A DNA stretch of 64,000 nucleotides from Azospirillum rugosum (GTDB lineage: Bacteria > Pseudomonadota > Alphaproteobacteria > Azospirillales > Azospirillaceae). The position numbers and the translations under genes are program-made. Below the pieces are notes generated by a model, which had not been told where the DNA came from, did not search any database, and worked only from the letters and a program-made list of their open reading frames with translations. Location of the stretch: contig NZ_JAGINP010000019.1 in assembly GCF_017876155.1 (NCBI RefSeq), forward strand, positions 1 to 64,000, written 5' to 3'. Positions 56,101 to 64,000 of the stretch are shown here, in pieces (position 1 is the first letter of the stretch; each line of letters begins with the position of its first letter).

Positions 56101-59100
56101 CGCCGTGCTCGCGTTCGGCCCGAGCGATCCGGCCGGCAACTACTCCGTGACCGTCAGCGCCACCGGAGGCGACCAGACCATTCCCAGCGCGCCCTCCACC
56201 GCGCTGACCCTGACCCGCCTCGCCGCTCCCGGCGGGCTGGCCGCCAGCGCGACCGCCACCGCGATCACGGCGACCTGGAACACCGTCACCGGCGCCGGTT
56301 CCTACGCCCTCTCCTGGACGAGCCCCGACGGAACAACCGGAAGCGAGACGGTCGCCGCGGCGGCCGGCGCGACCCAGACCGGCAGCATCACGCTGCCGGC
56401 TCCGGTCACCGGCGGCACATGGACGATCAGCGTCCAGGCCCTGCCCGCGAGCGGTCAAAGCCAGACCATCGCCGGTCCGTCGAGCGCGGCGGTGAGCGTC
56501 GCGGTCACTTCGTCGACCATAAGCATCCAGAACAGCACCAGCGTTCCCGTCATCGCGAATGGAACCCAGATTGCGGCGGGTGGAAGCCTGACCGTCGACT
56601 ATGCCGGCACCGGCGTGTCCATCGCGGTCCTTGGCGTCGGCTTGATCCAAGTGGTCGAGGCGGGGTCCGAGAATCCGGGGCCGAACAGCTCGGCCGTCAA
56701 GATCGTCAGCGGCAACTACTACAGCTATTGGGGCTATGATGGGACGGTGACGATGTCGCTCACCATCAACGCCGCCCAGGGGCAAACCACCTTCTCGGTG
56801 GCGAACGGGCCGTCGCAGGTGGCCGTCCAGCGGTCCAGCCCCGACAATGTGTTCCCGATCCCGTCCCTGCGCGGCGACGTCGTTCGCGATGGCGTCAACC
56901 TCTTCACCGCCGACGTGAACCGCACATTCCCGCTGGTGACGATGGAGGACGGACGGCTGAGCCTTGCGGTCTCGGCGTTCTACAACAGCCGCAGCATGGT
57001 CCTGTCGGTGCCGGCACAGGACAACAGCCTGGCCGGAAGCGGCTGGAAGCTGCTGGATTACCCGAAAATCGCCCGGGAAGGCGCGCTCTATTATTTCCTG
57101 GATGGAAACGCCAGCCATCTGCTGAGCCCTGCGCCGGGCGGTTCCGGATACGTCACCGGTGGCCAGTATCACGCCTGGCAGTTCGCCTATGAGGGCAGCA
57201 CCGACGCGTGGACGGCGACCGACGACCAGGGAATCCAATACCAGCTGAACAACACGGGCACGCTGGCGACCGGGCGCGCGGTCTGGAACCTGTCGTCGGT
57301 GACGGACTCCTTGTGGCCGGTCTCGACCATCACCGTCACCTATTCGGGCCAGACGATCACCGCCATTTCCAACTCGCTCGGCAAGGTCGCCACCTTCAAT
57401 TACGACGCGCAAGGCCGGCTCGCCAGCGTCGTCTCCGCCGTGAAAGCGTCCGGCGGTGCGGCGACGTCCTTCGCGCAGGTGGTGCTCACCTACTCGGCCG
57501 GGACGACGCCAACCCTCCTGCAGTCCATCCAGGAACAGAACATCCTCGCCAATGGCATCGCGGTGCCGGTGGATGCGGGATATGCATTCACCTACGATCC
57601 GTCCAACGACCCGACCTATCCCTTCTCGTTGTCCTCGGTCCAGACGCCGCAAGGGGCGGTCGTGACCTACACCTACGATTCGACCATCGGCCACCTGGAT
57701 GGCGTGGCGCCGTTCAACAACCTGAGGCAGGTCATCAGCGTCACCCATCAGAACCAGGACGGAACCACGACCACCAAGGGCTTCTTCTACAGCTTCACCG
57801 ACTATTGCTGCGATCCGACCCAGACCTACCTTCACTACAACTCCGCGAAGGAGTACCCGGGGGGCATCTACGCGCCGTCGTCGTCACCGGCCGTGTTGAA
57901 CGATTGCGGCCACACCAGCTATCTTTTCTTCGTAGGCTCGTCCAACACCACGCTGGTCAACTACACCGGCGACTCCAGCATCATCGGGGACGACTCGCTC
58001 GTCGGCAAGACGTACTGGGTCGGCACCTTCGACACCCCGGTGACGCAGACGCTGTCGCTCCAAAGCAACCCCGTCACCGTGGGCCCCTGGCCCGGCACCC
58101 TGATTCCGATCACGCTTCCCTCCGGAGGGTTGGCGTGCGGCGCCACCTGCACGGCCGCACCGGCCGGCGGGTCCAGCGCGGCCATCGCCCTGGGCATCGA
58201 AAACAATGGCAAGCAGCTTCAGTCGGTCTACCAACCGGTGAATGGCCAGTCCGCGACCGGCTCGCAGACGCTCGCCCTTCAGCTCCACGCCCTCGGCACC
58301 GTGACGCACGTTCGCGTCTGGACCACGCAGGGAACCTGCTCGGTGTCGAATGTCAGCGTGACCTATGTGGTGCCGCCGGCGTCTCCGGCCGTGGCGGCGG
58401 TGACGAGCGCGATGCAGAACCAGCAGGTCCTCCTGACCGCCAACGTCGACAACGTGCCGGCCGGCACAGGGACGACCCTCACCTTCCCCAGCCCCTACAC
58501 CAACGTGTGGCGCGTGACGGTGAATTACTTCGGCGGCGGCACGGCCGGCGGCACGCTGACGGCGACCTGCTTCGATGAAAACGGCAATCAGATCGACACC
58601 TACTCCTACCCGAGCGCGGCGGGAACGGCGTTAAGCCTTTGGCTCGGCCTCAATCCGATGGCCACCGTGGCCAAGGTCGTCCTGACCTCCACCGGCACCG
58701 TCGGCATCACCACGGCCTACTTGCAGTACCAGCTGACCGGGCAGCCCGTGACCGACGACGCGCTGTGTGCCCTGCTGTCGTCGACCTCGTCGACCTACCA
58801 GATCGGCCGCCCCGGCCCCGCGTCCTTCGCCAAGCTGACGGTGGACGGCACGTCGCTGGACGGGGTCCAGCAAAGCACCAGCTACACCTACGGCGACGAC
58901 AACACGCTGCCCTATCCGAAGACCATCACGCGGGTGGTCGCCAATCCGGGCCAGGGCGGCACCGGAAGCGCCACCACCACGGTCCAGACGCAGCTCACCT
59001 ACGCCTGCGAGGCCTATCCGGCCCTGGTCGGGAACAACGTTCTGGATCGTGTGGCGCAGACCGTCGACTATTCCCTGTCCGCCGCCGGGACTCCGACCGC

Positions 59101-62100
59101 CCTGTCCGGCAGCGTCACGCAGTGGCAGCAGTGGGGAACCTCCTGGGATGAGTGGCGGCAATTCCGCCTGCAGGCCCAGACCGTCAGCAACGGCTTCGCC
59201 GCAAGCCCGGACGCCAGCTGGCTGCAGGTTGCGCTGGTCGAGCAGCGCAACAGCCGTGGCAAGCCCCTGGCGACCGTTGCCGCGGACGGGACGGTCACGA
59301 GCAGCATTTACGACGCGATTTACGGCGACGCGGAGGTCGCGACCTTCTTCAACGCGGACGCGACGGCGGGCGAAGCCGGCTGGATCGGCTTCGAAGCCTA
59401 TGAGAGCACGGCGTCCTGGTCCCTGACCAACGGCGCGGTGGCCGGCAATCAGGCCTTCACCGGTTCCGCCAGCTACGGGGGAACCAACGCCACGGTCGCG
59501 CCCACGACGTTCGCGCCCAGGGCGGGCGTGTCCTACGTGGTGGCCGCCTATGTGTGGCTGCCGTCCGGCGCGACCTGCACCATCGGCTTCGCCGGCGCCA
59601 ACGGTGCCTGGGCCGTCCAGGAGACGGTCGCGCAGAACCCGAACGCCCCCGGCTGGGTGTACGTGCAGGAGATCATGGCCTCGCCCACGGCGCAGCAGCT
59701 GCCCACGGTCACGGTGACGTCCGGCTACATCGACCATGTCGTCTTCGCCCCCGTCGACGGCGACTACAAGGCGACGGTGTGGGACCCGTCGATGCGGAGG
59801 GTCATCGCCACGGTCGGGCCCAACGGCGGCATCGCACGCGTGGATTTTGGCGCCAACGGCGCCACTCTCGCCGCCGCGTCGCCCGGAAAGAGCCTTTCCC
59901 TGATCGACCAGTCCTTCTCCTCCGTCCTCGGCCAGACGTGGATGGCCGGGCAGGCCGTCTACAGCAGCACCATGCCGAACCAGGAATTGGCCGTCCGCAC
60001 ACCCGATGACGGCGTCTGGGACAGCTTCAATTCGCTGCTCGGGCCGGTCTTCTCGCCGGCCGTCCTCAGCAACCTGACGATGACCGGCAACCATCTGCTG
60101 AGCGCCGCCGCGGCGGTGTCGTCGAACAACCCCGGCACGGCCCTGGCTCCGCAATCGCCGACCTCGACCGATTTCGTCGTCTGCACCGAGGTCGTCCCCG
60201 GCCAGACCGGCGCGGCTTCCGGCCAAAGCATCGGACTGACCGTGCGGAGGAGCGGGACCACAAACGACCTGCTGCTCGCCGTCGGCAACGGCGCGATATC
60301 GCTGACGGACCTTGCCACCGGGATCGTCCTGCAGAGCACGCCGTTGCAGCAGACGCCGCCGGCCATGGTCCTGACCCTGGTCGTCCGGCAGGGCGTCACG
60401 CTGTATGCCTACGCCAACGGCGCCTTCCTCTTCTCGCAGGTCAGCGGAGCGCCCGTGGGCGGACCGGTCGGGCTGCGCACGACCTGGCCCGGTTCGGCCT
60501 TCCACGGGTTCGGACTCGTCTCGACGCCCGAGCTGTCCAACGCCGTCAAGGACGGCAACGGCACCACGACGCAGTTCCTGGCCTCGATCGACGCGGGGCA
60601 CTGCAGCGTCACGCAGGTGCTCCGCGGCGGCGACCTGATGACCTACGCCGGAAGGACGCTGGCAACCACGGTCCAGCAGCCGACCCTGGCCCCGATCCCC
60701 GACTTCGCCACCTTCGACCCCGCCGACGGCACGGTGACCGGCAGCGTGACCAGCGCCTGGCCAAGCGCCTACAGCGCGTCGCCCTTCGCCGACTCGATCC
60801 AGCGCTACGACGATCCGACCCAGCGCATCATGAGCCGGGGCAAGGGGGGAATCTACGCCGCCGGCAGCCAAGGTTCGGTCGGCTACAGCTACGGCGAGAA
60901 CGCCGACGGCAACTTCGGCTTCGCCAACGATGAGCTGAACACCACCACCCTGACCGGTCCGACCGGCGCCCGGATCGTCACCTACCGCAACCGCGACGGC
61001 GTGCTGTTCGGGACGGCGTACAACGACCCCGGCACCGGCACCACCCTGTTGACCGGATACGAACACGACGACGCGCTGCGCAGGACGGCGACCTACTATC
61101 CGGCGGCCTACGCCACCCCGACCAGCGTCAACAAGCAGAGCTACAATCGGCTGTTTACGTACGATTTCCTCGGCAACCTGACGCAGGTCAGCGACTCCGA
61201 CGCGGGAACCACGAACTTCGCGTACGACCAGGCGGGTCGGCAACGGCTGAGCCAGGACGCCGCGGGCCTCGCCGCCAATTCCCCCTACTGCGTCTACACC
61301 CGGTATGACGGCGTCGGCCGCGTGATCGAGACCGGCACGTGGAGCGGCGAGATCTCGCAGGTGACGCAGGCCCAGCTCGACGACCCGACCTGGCCGCAAC
61401 AGGGCAACAGCTGGTATAGCCGCTGCACGTGGGACACGCCCAACGCCGGCGAGGCGAACAGCATCGGCCGCCTGACGGCCGTGGCGACGCCCAGCTTCAC
61501 CCAGCAGTACAGCTACAACGTCCGGGGCTTGCCGATCCTGATCGGCAGCAGCGGCTCGTTCATGCAGGCGCAGCTGTCGATCGGCTACGACGGCATCGGG
61601 CGCATGACCAGCCTCAACGATACGGCCAGCGGTTACGATGTGGTCTACGGCTATGACGAGCAGGGCCGGATGGTCTCGGTCGGCACGTCCACCAACGCCA
61701 CGGCCTACGCGACCTACACTTACGGCAACGGGACCGTCACCGAGACGCTGATGAATGGCGTCGCCACCCGCGTGTACACCACCAACGCCTTGGGAGACCT
61801 GCAGCAGATCACCGATCCATACTTCTCCGAAACGCTCTACTTCGACACCCGGAAGAACGGGCAGCCGGGATACAGCAACGGGCAGATCGCCGGAGCCTCC
61901 TACGCGTTCACCTGGACGAACGCGCCCGCAGCCTACGACGAGGACTACACCTACGACGGCTTCGGCCGCCTCACGGTGGCCGCCAATTCCGTCAACCCGA
62001 CCGGCAGCATCGGCACGGCCACCAGCCCGGTCACCTACGACGGCAACGGCAACATCCTGTCGATGAACCGCGGTGGCACGGCCGCCAGCTTCACCTACCA

Positions 62101-63004
62101 GCAGAACTGCAACCGGCTGCAGAGCTGCGGCGCCGATCAGGCCTTCACGTACGATGCCAACGGCAGCGTCACGGCCTCGCAGACGCTCGGCATCACCGCG
62201 ATCACCTATTGCCCGGTCTCGAAGCGGCCGCTCTCGGCGACCGCGACGGAAACCGTGCAGTTCACCTATGACGGCCAGGGCCGGCGGGTTCTGCGGTCGG
62301 CGCCCGGCCAGTCGATCGCCTACCTCCGCGATCCTATGGGACGTGTGCTGAGCGAGAAGATCGTAACGCCGCAGGGGACCAGCCAAATCTCCTACATCCA
62401 TGGCCTCCATGGCCGGATCGCCATGGTCTGCGCGGACGGCACCACATACACCATCCTGACGGACCATAACCGATCGGCCCGCGCGGTCGTCGACGGAAAC
62501 AAGCAGGTGGTCGCCTGGTACAATTACGATCCTTACGGCACGCTGATATCCTCCATCAGCAATCCGGGAACGGTCGGCCTCCGCTATCTTTTCTGTGGTC
62601 AGGAGTGGGACGCGGACATCAGCCTCTACGAGTTCTCTTCCCAATTCTACGATCCCAGCATTTGCCGGTTCTATTCGGTCGACCCGCTTCATCAGTTTGC
62701 GAGTCCCTACATCTACTCGAACAATCCAATCTCATTCGCCGATCTGACTGGCGCCGATCCGGCCGGCTCCGATCCGACCGGCGCCGATCCGGCCGGGGAA
62801 CGGTTCGGGCTCGACGACCTGATCGACACCACCGGCGGCGCTGTCGTCGGCGAGGGTCTGGAGTTGGCACGCGAGGTGACCGCCGACGAGGAACTGTCCT
62901 GGAAGCAGACCGCCATGGGCGCTGAGCGTCCTCCAGGAGAATGGACAGCGGGTCATGACAGCACGGTGTCGGCGATCCGCTTCAAGGGGATGCCGGTCCT
63001 GTAA
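53177..63004 (+). CDS. Giant RHS/YD-repeat protein with FN3 domains (3,275 aa)
   Basis: Residues 1-670 are a beta-rich region of unknown family; about 675-720 is an Ala/Gly-rich hydrophobic stretch, followed by a Gly/Ser linker. Four fibronectin-III-like repeats span about 745-1110. A RHS/YD shell begins near 1220 (FPLVTMEDGRLSLAVSAFYNS) with YD repeats such as TFNYDAQGRLASV near 1400 and FAYDQAGRQRLSQD near 2680. The RHS core end is near 3135-3190 (YDPSICRFYSVDPL, NNPISFADLTG). The last 75 or so residues form a variable tip. No signal peptide. It resembles polymorphic-toxin RHS proteins; the ribosome site is weak. Confidence 0.9.
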   Translation: MQIGISGTLAFFEVFSKQLNTQANCDLVISNAHSLIYAEMTDVDIIALLNEAFGLGLEGASLNVISAGFFTFSSSDGGSAQDTLQSVFPQAPVPTSIAMITTPMADTTALWMTVALTDTDANDGLFSSIVDIGVSNDTQISLSATFAQGTNASDAVRQATYTIALDGTVTVFDTFSFQDIVVSYSLGNSKQLAVSGTLSVTLFGSSFDFTGDIVSNGATQVVTADIAAAADIDLTSLFGGNFPHISFSDIAFNAYCPYGNNTNAAQFMVRGNCQFGDLQFTGLLYMQGTTPVLGSVVFTQSTSISTLFDQCIPGASWPSDLIDLTLLAGCQVYYNDTNGPLTLTLSNDGTAPTLLPVSSGANSGSGTGTANQGTASQVPGSPTTVTYATGFNLAASFVLTLLDDISIDGTVVVNGTGVTASIDIAEPIDIYVLSITQQGNPSAGPVLSFQTSGSTGSMSFNGALLFFQESFGVNATVTATRDTNQKLLITTTLTPAQDYAPLLSTNDSLTFSYSADQGFQIQNWPSVSTVEDIIDFLDTLKNLSSAKSSLCGALADFVCSDLLGQSWDLSLSFSSTAADGLSLNLTITYELTFSGTSFATVTLPDAMVISIPTSVSLDPSSSSYLWTVIVEAMQAAAESFVQALLNNPQAIAQFLVLFGGKQATQYAATLACQGLIDGATDAAVAAGADAAGAALGTAAVGVAAVGAAVLGVLSGLGGGGSGGGSSGGGNSSGGNSGSGGNSAPPAPTNLVATASGATVTATWWLSSGAQSYTATISDQAGNPLASSSTLSHDTTSYSFGVQPEALPATCTIAVTASNPNGTSQPATTTVTYLAAPAGLTSQAATATAPDVAMTVGWTAAANATSYAVTAAGPATVSQTSATTSAVLTFGPDDPAGSYSVTVTATGGAQTVQSPASNALTLTRLAAPTGLTSQAANAGAPNTGVQIGWAAVTDATSYAITASGPAIISQTSTTTSAVLAFGPSDPAGNYSVTVSATGGDQTIPSAPSTALTLTRLAAPGGLAASATATAITATWNTVTGAGSYALSWTSPDGTTGSETVAAAAGATQTGSITLPAPVTGGTWTISVQALPASGQSQTIAGPSSAAVSVAVTSSTISIQNSTSVPVIANGTQIAAGGSLTVDYAGTGVSIAVLGVGLIQVVEAGSENPGPNSSAVKIVSGNYYSYWGYDGTVTMSLTINAAQGQTTFSVANGPSQVAVQRSSPDNVFPIPSLRGDVVRDGVNLFTADVNRTFPLVTMEDGRLSLAVSAFYNSRSMVLSVPAQDNSLAGSGWKLLDYPKIAREGALYYFLDGNASHLLSPAPGGSGYVTGGQYHAWQFAYEGSTDAWTATDDQGIQYQLNNTGTLATGRAVWNLSSVTDSLWPVSTITVTYSGQTITAISNSLGKVATFNYDAQGRLASVVSAVKASGGAATSFAQVVLTYSAGTTPTLLQSIQEQNILANGIAVPVDAGYAFTYDPSNDPTYPFSLSSVQTPQGAVVTYTYDSTIGHLDGVAPFNNLRQVISVTHQNQDGTTTTKGFFYSFTDYCCDPTQTYLHYNSAKEYPGGIYAPSSSPAVLNDCGHTSYLFFVGSSNTTLVNYTGDSSIIGDDSLVGKTYWVGTFDTPVTQTLSLQSNPVTVGPWPGTLIPITLPSGGLACGATCTAAPAGGSSAAIALGIENNGKQLQSVYQPVNGQSATGSQTLALQLHALGTVTHVRVWTTQGTCSVSNVSVTYVVPPASPAVAAVTSAMQNQQVLLTANVDNVPAGTGTTLTFPSPYTNVWRVTVNYFGGGTAGGTLTATCFDENGNQIDTYSYPSAAGTALSLWLGLNPMATVAKVVLTSTGTVGITTAYLQYQLTGQPVTDDALCALLSSTSSTYQIGRPGPASFAKLTVDGTSLDGVQQSTSYTYGDDNTLPYPKTITRVVANPGQGGTGSATTTVQTQLTYACEAYPALVGNNVLDRVAQTVDYSLSAAGTPTALSGSVTQWQQWGTSWDEWRQFRLQAQTVSNGFAASPDASWLQVALVEQRNSRGKPLATVAADGTVTSSIYDAIYGDAEVATFFNADATAGEAGWIGFEAYESTASWSLTNGAVAGNQAFTGSASYGGTNATVAPTTFAPRAGVSYVVAAYVWLPSGATCTIGFAGANGAWAVQETVAQNPNAPGWVYVQEIMASPTAQQLPTVTVTSGYIDHVVFAPVDGDYKATVWDPSMRRVIATVGPNGGIARVDFGANGATLAAASPGKSLSLIDQSFSSVLGQTWMAGQAVYSSTMPNQELAVRTPDDGVWDSFNSLLGPVFSPAVLSNLTMTGNHLLSAAAAVSSNNPGTALAPQSPTSTDFVVCTEVVPGQTGAASGQSIGLTVRRSGTTNDLLLAVGNGAISLTDLATGIVLQSTPLQQTPPAMVLTLVVRQGVTLYAYANGAFLFSQVSGAPVGGPVGLRTTWPGSAFHGFGLVSTPELSNAVKDGNGTTTQFLASIDAGHCSVTQVLRGGDLMTYAGRTLATTVQQPTLAPIPDFATFDPADGTVTGSVTSAWPSAYSASPFADSIQRYDDPTQRIMSRGKGGIYAAGSQGSVGYSYGENADGNFGFANDELNTTTLTGPTGARIVTYRNRDGVLFGTAYNDPGTGTTLLTGYEHDDALRRTATYYPAAYATPTSVNKQSYNRLFTYDFLGNLTQVSDSDAGTTNFAYDQAGRQRLSQDAAGLAANSPYCVYTRYDGVGRVIETGTWSGEISQVTQAQLDDPTWPQQGNSWYSRCTWDTPNAGEANSIGRLTAVATPSFTQQYSYNVRGLPILIGSSGSFMQAQLSIGYDGIGRMTSLNDTASGYDVVYGYDEQGRMVSVGTSTNATAYATYTYGNGTVTETLMNGVATRVYTTNALGDLQQITDPYFSETLYFDTRKNGQPGYSNGQIAGASYAFTWTNAPAAYDEDYTYDGFGRLTVAANSVNPTGSIGTATSPVTYDGNGNILSMNRGGTAASFTYQQNCNRLQSCGADQAFTYDANGSVTASQTLGITAITYCPVSKRPLSATATETVQFTYDGQGRRVLRSAPGQSIAYLRDPMGRVLSEKIVTPQGTSQISYIHGLHGRIAMVCADGTTYTILTDHNRSARAVVDGNKQVVAWYNYDPYGTLISSISNPGTVGLRYLFCGQEWDADISLYEFSSQFYDPSICRFYSVDPLHQFASPYIYSNNPISFADLTGADPAGSDPTGADPAGERFGLDDLIDTTGGAVVGEGLELAREVTADEELSWKQTAMGAERPPGEWTAGHDSTVSAIRFKGMPVL

Positions 63005-63046
63005 AGCTCGGGCACGGCGGTGCGGGTGGAACCCGGCGCCACCACG

Positions 63047-63080
63047 AGAAGCCCGGCTCCGTTTCCGGGGCCGGGCTTCT
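63047..63080 (+). terminator. Hairpin after the RHS gene
   Basis: AGAAGCCCGGC pairs with GCCGGGCTTCT across a loop of about 12 bases, 43 bases after the RHS stop. The T run after it is short (CTTCTT), so strength is moderate. Confidence 0.6.
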
Positions 63081-63103
63081 TGGGCTGGTGAATGTGGGTG
63101 AAT

Positions 63104-63232
63104 CTAAAGCGGATCGCGATCCGCTTTGGACCGCGACCGCGGGCCCGGCCGACCCTGTCGGGTGTCCAGGGTGACCGTGTAGCCCGCTTCGGCGTCCTGC
63201 CGGAAATCGACCGTGATGATGATGGTCTGCAT
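63104..63232 (-). CDS. Possible small protein (42 aa)
   Basis: Forty-two residues, MQTIIITVDFRQDAEAGYTV at the start and an Arg/Lys-rich tail. The ATG is six bases after the stop of the partial gene upstream, which suggests translational coupling, but the ribosome site is poor. Could be spurious. Confidence 0.35.
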   Translation of the reverse strand: MQTIIITVDFRQDAEAGYTVTLDTRQGRPGPRSRSKADRDPL

Positions 63233-63237
63233 CGCTT

Positions 63238-64000
63238 TTACGAAGGCGTCAGTTTGCCGTAGACCGAGGCGAATCCCCGCACCGCGGAATCGATGCCAAA
63301 CCCCCACAGAACCGCCGTGACGTAATCCTGCACCGAACCAAAGGTCTTTCCAACATACAGTTCGAGCACCCCGGTGAGCGCGGCCAGCACGATGGCCACG
63401 ATGGTGATGGCGGCCTCCGACGCGATGAGCGAGCGCCGGAATTTTTCCTGAAGAGTCTGGTTGAGGTTCGGCGCGATCGCGACCTGGGTGGTCACGGTTT
63501 CCATCGTGCCGGACGCGGAGGCGAAGGTCGCGGACACGCCATACACGCCAGGCCTCAGGTACCGGCGTTTCGCCGACGCTCCCTTGCTGCCGGACAAAGG
63601 CGGCAGTCCGTCGCCGAAGCGCCACGTCACCACGACGCTATCGGGCAGGTCGGCGTCCCCGTCCTTCAATTGGAAGGTCACCTCGTCATTCGCCTGCGCC
63701 TTCTGTTCCTGGCCCGGAAACCTGACCGCGATGCGCAGTCCCGAAGCCGTCACGGTGTTCGACCGGGTCGCACGCGCGTCGGCACCGGCCGCCGTCTGCA
63801 TCTCCGCCTTGAAGGCGGTGATACGCTCGCCCAGCCTTGCCAAGTCGCGTCCGGCCTGATCGATCAAGCCGACGTAGAGATTCTGCTCGATCGAGGCCAG
63901 CAGCGCCTGCATCTGTGCGACGGTCTCGTCCCCCGCCGATCCGAGGCCATGCTTGTCCTTGACCGAGGCAATCTCTCCAGACAGCTTTGCATATTGGTCC
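63238..64000 (-). CDS. Membrane protein with PKD-like domain, 3'-part only
   Basis: The open frame continues past the right edge; about 253 residues are visible. The first part has helices (KLSGEIASVKDKHG, then MQALLASIEQNLYVGLIDQAG), then a beta domain with VVVTWRFGDG and LRPGVYGVSATF, the signature of PKD/immunoglobulin-like folds, then two hydrophobic helices (about AITIVAIVLAALTGVLEL and YVTAVLWGFGIDS). A cell-surface or signalling role is possible; family not recognised. Confidence 0.75.
   Translation of the reverse strand, partial: DQYAKLSGEIASVKDKHGLGSAGDETVAQMQALLASIEQNLYVGLIDQAGRDLARLGERITAFKAEMQTAAGADARATRSNTVTASGLRIAVRFPGQEQKAQANDEVTFQLKDGDADLPDSVVVTWRFGDGLPPLSGSKGASAKRRYLRPGVYGVSATFASASGTMETVTTQVAIAPNLNQTLQEKFRRSLIASEAAITIVAIVLAALTGVLELYVGKTFGSVQDYVTAVLWGFGIDSAVRGFASVYGKLTPS

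Noticed and set aside
54824-57835. Open frame of 1,003 codons on the minus strand
   Set aside because: Also antisense to the RHS gene, with the same low-complexity Gly/Arg composition.
58631-62692. Open frame of 1,353 codons on the minus strand
   Set aside because: It lies wholly antisense to the RHS gene, is rich in Arg, Gly and Val from GC-biased codons, and has no family motif; the plus-strand frame shows clear YD repeats.

Overview
The window is GC-rich, densely packed DNA from an alphaproteobacterium. The guess of Rhodospirillales, Azospirillum-like, is inference: it rests on codon bias, a DUF4167 protein (a family typical of Alphaproteobacteria), a cytochrome-c nitric oxide reductase with an FNR/NnrR-type box, and a rich catabolic and transport repertoire. 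No rRNA, tRNA, CRISPR array, transposase or origin was seen.

Left edge (1-7.6 kb): norCB on the minus strand with a TTGAC-N4-GTCAA box upstream. Next comes a minus-strand operon of a 3-hydroxyacyl-CoA dehydrogenase, a beta-keto acid cleavage enzyme, a 3-hydroxybutyrate dehydrogenase and an amino-acid-type ABC binding protein. A divergent PAS/AAA+/Fis sigma-54 activator faces it, with a sigma-54 promoter and two upstream palindromes between them. A carnitine- or hydroxyacid-like substrate is plausible.

Catabolic island (6.9-32.7 kb): a GntR/FCD repressor, a ferredoxin reductase and ferredoxin, a cupin dioxygenase, a tripartite tricarboxylate transporter (tctA, tctB and a Bug binding protein), an IlvD/Edd dehydratase, an Fe3+/polyamine-type ABC transporter, a D-2-hydroxyacid dehydrogenase, three Rieske oxygenase alpha subunits (two with near-identical beta subunits), an isoquinoline-oxidoreductase-like IorAB pair, an IclR regulator, a semialdehyde dehydrogenase and a second cupin. 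Five copies of a motif close to GTAYGATAnnnnTATCRTAC lie before the main units, so one regulator, most simply the GntR protein, appears to control the set. A different GGAA-N7-TTCC motif, probably for IclR, precedes the two duplicated oxygenases. The pathway looks like uptake and ring hydroxylation of an aromatic or N-heteroaromatic acid; the substrate cannot be read from sequence.

Middle (32.7-39.5 kb): a TPR protein with a glycosyltransferase-like end, a DUF4167 protein, an EamA exporter, a membrane protein, a SBP56/methanethiol-oxidase-type protein (joined to the membrane gene through a four-copy 14-bp tandem repeat) and an RTX calcium-binding protein.

Peptide cluster (39.5-45.1 kb): an HlyD adaptor, a C39-peptidase ABC transporter with intact Cys/His/Asp, a 68-residue precursor with a double-glycine leader and a Cys/Thr/Asp-rich tail, and an MvdC/MvdD-like ATP-grasp ligase. 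This is a ribosomal peptide (graspetide-like) system and the best candidate here for something undescribed.

Right part (45-64 kb): a small membrane protein behind a second FNR-type box, a zinc-type alcohol dehydrogenase relative, a lipoprotein, an asparagine synthetase, a possible CheD-like protein, an AT-rich intergenic island, and then a unit of a Tat-exported bicovalent-flavin oxidoreductase, a Ser/Thr-rich small protein and a 3,275-residue RHS/YD-repeat protein. A partial membrane protein with a PKD-like domain runs off the right edge.
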